A stretch of DNA of 35,089 nucleotides from Plantago elongata (Eukaryota; Streptophyta; Magnoliopsida; Lamiales; Plantaginaceae): NCBI GenBank assembly GCA_036897095.1, contig JAYMSP010001189.1, positions 1 to 35,089 on the forward strand. Direction: 5' to 3'. The translations under genes and the position numbers were made by a program. Within the stretch, counting starts at the first letter, position 1; each line of letters opens with the position of its first letter. The notes beneath the pieces are model-generated. The model worked only from the letters and a program-made list of their open reading frames with translations, made no database searches and was not told where the DNA came from. This document shows positions 31,003 through 35,089 of the stretch, one piece after another.

Positions 31003-33085
31003 CGACGCCTTCCTGTTCCTCCGCCCGTACGCCACAAACCAAGAGAGAAAAATAGACTGTTAGTTCAATTTCAATCTACTTCTCCTCCCTCTTACTCTCG
31101 ACCTCCGCCATGACCGCCGCCTACCTTCTCCCCGGAATCTCTGTTGCGCCAACTCGGTTAGTTTTACTCGATTAGCAGTTTAACTATTGGGTTGGAAAAA
31201 TAAAATGTTATAGTTATTCGACAAAGAATGGATATGTTATAAATCTTAGAATACGGTGGTTGTTAGGTACTCTGTTGATTGTAAGTACACTGTAGTTGCC
31301 AAGGTTGAAGGCATTGTTGAATTTCAAGTACACTATGATTCTATTTATTGATGGTTATGTAGTATATGGTTGGAGAATGAGGTGTTGATCGGTTGGTTTG
31401 GCTAGGGTTGGTAGTGAGTTGCCGAGATGGGAATGGCAGTAGTGAACTGTAGCATACTGTAGGTTGTTTGATGCTTGCTGCATTAGTCTGTTAGGTTGTT
31501 GATTATGTATACGCTGCAGTGGTGTGTGTAGATAAGAAAATGGATACTCTATTAAACCTTAGGTACACTGCATATAGTGATAAGGTAAAGAGGAATTAAA
31601 TATGGCGCTACTAGTAAAATACTACAGTTGTGTAAGGTGTTAAAATCATGGATGTCTTATTAAGTTAATATTTCAGTTTGCCAACTACAAGAAGGAAAAT
31701 GAACATGAAATGACTAGGTACCATATGCTTGTTGAATTGAGAATAATGGTAAATTCTATGGGCTGTTGAGTGACGATGTGTTAATGGGCTAGAGTTCATA
31801 AGTAAACAAAAAATGAATACTGTTAAGACAGAAGGGTTTAATACATTGCCGTTAATTATTATTGAAGATGCGTAGTAAGAAATCGTGTTTGGTTGGTAGG
31901 CTAAGCGTGAGTACTATTAAATTAGAAAAAAGGGTCATACGCTGCAACTAGCAAATGAGTATATACAGGAGGCGAAACGAACGTTTCTCTACCTAATCCC
32001 AACTAGTAAAACAATCAGGGGGGAGTAAGTTGCAAGCGTTAGAAATAACTAGGTGCCTAAAACCGAATAACAACACAGCTAGCTAAACTAGTAAAAGTAT
32101 GATTCGGTAATGACAAATGGGAATTAATTACACGAAGATGGTTGGCAGGAGTAAAGGAAATTGATATGTTGATAGTTATAATAGGAAATGCGGATAAACT
32201 TGGTAAGCTAGTAGAATATTAAACCAGGATACAATCTAAGTCAACTACTAGTAACGAAAGGTGCACGACGAAGGATATCTTGTCATGATTAAATGTATGT
32301 GTCAAAGTAGTAATTTATAACTGTATGAATAAGTTAGTGGACGTAGTCAATAATTGAAACTGCCAAGTTACTAGAAACTCGCGAAGGCAAGTAGAATACA
32401 CCAACAGTGGATTCATATTAGGCCGATGACTAGGAATAAATATTATACAACGGATACGTAGAAGGACCACTTGAATAATTGTCGAGGGTTCAAATTTGTT
32501 TATCACTATGTGATTGCATTCGGATTATTCCGAAAACTGGGGGTAACAATCGGGGATTTAATTAACTAAGTATAATGTCGACGTTAAGGTTCTTTTATTT
32601 GTTTATCAGGAGACGTTGAACCAGCTGATCTGCAAGAATCTGAAGGTGAGGGATAACTGGCTTTCGGCATCAGGCCCTGGGAAAAACCAAAGTGCCTTCT
32701 ATCCTTGTTTACTTTCCGTATTTATTCTGTTTATGAGATATCTGATCAAAACCACGTTACCTACGCGCCGATACCCTGACTAACTCGACTCGAGTACTAA
32801 CTGCGATTAGTAGATTGACCCCGAGTCTAGTGAACCAAAATTCTACACATGACTTGTTCTCGTTTGTTATTCTGTCACCCATGATACATCCTGAACTGCA
32901 TTTTGATTATGTTCTGTCATTCCACCTGAACTACATGCATTGCACGAAAATGATTTTGCATATTGTACTATGTGGGAAATATGCATTGACTCTGAAAATG
33001 ATTTTGAAAGCAACCACCCGTACATAATTTTGAAAATGAATATGGTCAACACTGTTGACAAACAATGATATATGAATATGTATGC

Positions 33086-33215
33086 TGAACAGCTGGGGCC
33101 ATACGAGCCTTGCAGCATGACTATGAATTATGCCTTGAAGAAGTTGGGGCATATGCCTTGCACTATGAATATGAACAGCTGGGGCCATATGTGCTCTGCA
33201 GCATGAAAATGTATT
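33086..33215 (+). repeat. Short imperfect triplication inside the LTR
   Basis: AGCTGGGGCCATA occurs at 33091 and 33178, with AGTTGGGGCATA at 33142 between them; the flanks (GAACAGC before, CTCTGCAGCATGA-like after) are also shared. The steps are 51 and 36 bp. No counterpart was seen in the solo LTR. Confidence 0.65.
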
Positions 33216-33634
33216 TTGCCAAGGAGAAGCGGGAATATCAAACCGCATGTTGCCTGTTTCAATTCTGTTTTGCATGTCATTTAAAAACCACGAGATAATT
33301 ATTTTGACGAGGTGGGTTGCTGCATTAAACATGTTCATACACGCATTCCATGCATGCCTGATTATTCTCACTTAGTTGTATGACTAACCTCCCTTCGTTT
33401 CAAAAATGTTTTTCCCAGGACAAGAGCACAAAGAGGGGTTCGAGTAGAATAGCTGACTGTTCGGGGTTAGAGTGTACTACTACCATGTAATACGACGTGG
33501 GTCTCTTTATGTTTTCAAACTTATAACATTATATTTGGTTTTGTATTATTCAATACTTTAATTATATATTTATCGGAGTATTTGGAAGTTGACATTGTTC
33601 CTTGACCTCCGGACTAGGTCGGGGCCTTACAGAG

Positions 33635-33651
33635 TGGTATCAGAGCCTGGT
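33635..33651 (+). promoter_or_regulatory. Primer-binding site (tRNA-iMet) of the gypsy element
   Basis: TGGTATCAGAGCCTGGT starts three bases after the LTR end and matches the plant initiator-Met primer pattern. It fixes the LTR edge and the plus orientation. Confidence 0.92.
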
Positions 33652-33780
33652 CTGGACCAATAGGACTGTGACGCGCTTCCAAATGCTAAAGTTTATATTG
33701 TTTTCAAAAATGGGGAGAGTGACAAATAATTATGCACCAGTATTATTATCTATATCATCTGTATTCACTGACTTCGACAG

Positions 33781-34290
33781 ATGGACGACGACCGTGACTG
33801 GGACGGAGAAATGCATAACGTTCAGAACTGGATTCAAGAAGCCCATACCGGGCGGATGCTGGCAAGACAGGCTACGGAACGACTGGAAGCAGAGCGGAGG
33901 GCCCGAGCCCGTGGGCAGGAGCATCTTCATAGCATGGAGCAGCAGATAGACTCTGTGCAGGCTGAGGTAGGACACTTGCGAGCCCGGCTGACTGAGACTC
34001 AGCGGGCGTTTGAGGCTCCGACGCCACCACCACCGGAGCTCGAGCATTTCCCTCCTCCGGCCCCGCCAGCCATAACTGGAAGAGGAAAGTAGCTTCGAGG
34101 ACCCATCGGGACACCCTCCGGCTCTCGCCATTATCGCCTGACGGTGCGTAAGTTCGTCTATCAGTGCTATCAGTCTGTCCCTTTCCCTTTTGCTCCTGAG
34201 GATGACTCGGCAGAGGACGATGATCCCGAGGATAACCCAATGTCGGGTGGCTACATTTCCGACGAGCTCGGGTCTAACTCCCGTTGGTAG
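33781..34290 (+). CDS. Extra reading frame ahead of gag: coiled coil, proline-rich linker, acidic tail, one in-frame UAG
   Basis: From the ATG at 33781 the frame reads MDDDRDWDGEMHNVQNWIQE and then an Arg/Glu/Gln-rich region (about residues 25-80) with heptad spacing typical of a coiled coil. A proline-rich linker (about residues 79-98) follows. A TAG stands at 34090-34092. The same frame then stays open to a second TAG at 34288-34290 and encodes RKFVYQCYQSVPFPFAPEDD and a very acidic stretch ending near SDELGSNSRW. Composition does not change at the first TAG, so the ancestral protein was probably about 169 residues. I recognise no known domain. Extra frames before gag are known from some plant gypsy groups such as Ogre; relation to those is not shown. 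It may be read through, or broken. Confidence 0.55.
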
Positions 34291-34750
34291 GCGAGTATGG
34301 GTAACTGGTGAAACGGTAGTCGTAGTTCCACTTTAGGACTAACCGTATTAGATGTTGTAGTTGTATTGTCTGCTGCTTACTATCTGTTTGCGTATTATGT
34401 AGAAAAGAACTGGATATCGGGTATAGTAGTGTGATGTAGTTGTTTATGTGATTGAAATCGAACTGGTCACTAGGATCAGTAAGGTTAGGAATTCTAATGA
34501 GAAATTTTTTTCCGTAGGACTGTTAAATGCGACCCTAATTTATGTATTATTTTATTATTAGTAACCGAAACCGTAGTTAAAGTATGTTAAGACCTAATTG
34601 ATACCTTCTAAAGTAGGAAAGGAAACTGGGATAAACGGGAGGAAAATTTTGTAAGACTTATATACCTTAAGAAATTATCTAATTATCCCTAATTATCGTA
34701 TCTGCAATTGACCAAGTTATACGTTCTTCTCGCGTTTCAGTCTGTTAAGA
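34291..34750 (+). other. Leader between the extra frame and gag, possible intron
   Basis: AT-rich and without an open frame, in contrast to the GC-rich frame before it. It ends TTCTTCTCGCGTTTCAG at about 34724-34740, a good 3' splice site, 10 bp before the ATG at 34751. Candidate GT donors lie near 34286-34306. Splicing that joins the leader to gag is possible but not shown. Confidence 0.4.
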
Positions 34751-35089
34751 TGTCTGAATCTCACAGCTCCCATCAAGACGTGCAAGGTGAGGACTTTAAA
34801 ATTCCCCACCGTTGCCGTCATCTAACCAGGAAGTACCCCATCCGACTCCCGAAATGGGAGGAAACAGAAACAGGGGAAGTATGCAAGAGATGTTATCTTT
34901 CTGGACTTTCCTCACCCAACAATGGCAGAATCAACGACCTTTGGCTACTGCAGGCCAGTCGTCAGCAGCACAAAGTGATGACCAAGTGTTGGAGCGTTTT
35001 GTTCGGTTTAATCCCCCGGTATTCTTTGGGGAAACCGATGATAAGAAAGCTGAGGAATTCCTGGCCAGACTGGAAAAGATTTTCGAGGT
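34751..35089 (+). pseudogene. Start of gag (retrotransposon gag domain), probable frameshift, cut by the window edge
   Basis: The ATG at 34751 opens MSESHSSHQDVQGEDFK. The recognisable gag domain, however, is in another frame of the plus strand, which is open from a TAA near 34800 to the window end: NSPPLPSSNQEVPHPTPEMG, then MLSFWTFLTQQWQ, VLERFVRFNPPVFFGETDD and KKAEEFLARLEKIF. The last part is the well-known start of the plant Ty3/gypsy gag domain (F--F-PP-F-G--DP--AE-WL--MEKIF). A one- or two-base change between about 34790 and 34806 would separate the N-terminus from the domain. An internal start at the ATG before GGNRNRG (near 34854) is an alternative. Confidence 0.8.

Larger units (their letters stand above)
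30348..33631 (+). repeat. 5' LTR of the Ty3/gypsy element
   Basis: The 3284-bp LTR starts TGTAACGGCC and ends CGGGGCCTTACA, next to the primer site. It is 319 bp longer than the solo LTR at 16589. Shared blocks include CGAGCCGTT(C/T)GG near the start, the TATA box, GGCCCTGGGAAAA near 32682, CAGGACAAGAGCACAAAGA near 33418 and GTATTTGGAAGTT near the end. Open frames in the GC-rich block 30698-31037 are not supported as genes. Confidence 0.92.
30348..35089 (+). mobile_element. Ty3/gypsy LTR retrotransposon with 3.3-kb LTR, open at the right edge
   Basis: The window holds the 5' LTR (30348-33631), a tRNA-iMet primer site, a leader with an extra reading frame (33781-34290), and the first part of gag. 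Long LTRs together with an iMet primer are found in the Tekay/Del group of plant chromoviruses, but the integrase and its chromodomain are beyond the window, so the lineage is not proven. It belongs to the same family as the solo LTR at 16589-19553 by its ends and inner blocks, and points the same way. The left target site should be ATTTG (30343-30347). Confidence 0.9.

Noticed and set aside
30698..31037. Open frames in the GC-rich block of the gypsy LTR
   Set aside because: High GC alone removes stops; the frames overlap on both strands and span the TATA box of the LTR.
33730..34240. Two minus-strand open frames opposite the extra gypsy frame
   Set aside because: They are antisense shadows of a GC-rich coding frame; the plus-strand frame has the ordered composition and correct position.

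Overview
This is nuclear DNA of a flowering plant, most likely a eudicot. The evidence is spliced plant genes with GT-AG introns, plant-type Ty1/copia, Ty3/gypsy, LINE, Helitron and TRIM elements, and a decayed fragment of plastid rps11. The species cannot be named from the sequence alone.

Two real genes stand out, both on the minus strand and both FK506-binding-protein peptidyl-prolyl isomerases. (1) At 10345-14734 there is a 13-exon gene for a cytosolic/nuclear FKBP of the ROF1/ROF2 (FKBP62/FKBP65) class, with three FKBP domains, a TPR domain and a basic C-terminal helix; it predicts 570 residues. (2) At 24229-27187 there is a 6-exon gene for an ER-lumen FKBP of the FKBP15 class; it predicts 154 residues with a signal peptide. 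The same two classes are neighbours at two Arabidopsis loci, so this looks like an old conserved pair, here pushed apart by about 9.5 kb of mobile DNA. The upstream sequences fit the two compartments: a near-consensus heat-shock element before the cytosolic gene, and an exact ERSE overlapping a UPRE core before the ER gene.

The rest is mostly mobile DNA. Positions 1-3245 hold a decayed LINE (minus strand). Positions 3708-8479 hold a complete but dead Ty1/copia element with matching 5-bp target duplications, inserted in a probable LINE 3' remnant. Positions 8632-8920 look like a TRIM. The plastid rps11 fragment lies antisense in intron 2 of the ROF gene. Positions 16589-19553 are a solo LTR of a long-LTR Ty3/gypsy family. 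Positions 20199-23623 are a candidate terminal-inverted-repeat element with a second, Mutator-like candidate nested in it. Positions 28380-29420 are an inverted array of short degenerate repeats. Positions 29897-30347 are the end of a Helitron helicase, cut by a Ty3/gypsy element that starts at 30348 and runs off the right edge. That element has a 3.3-kb LTR, a tRNA-iMet primer site, an extra coiled-coil reading frame ahead of gag, and the start of gag.

No rRNA, tRNA, CRISPR array or prokaryotic gene organisation was seen. Coordinates of exons, LTRs and target duplications were read base by base. Edges of old repeats are approximate.
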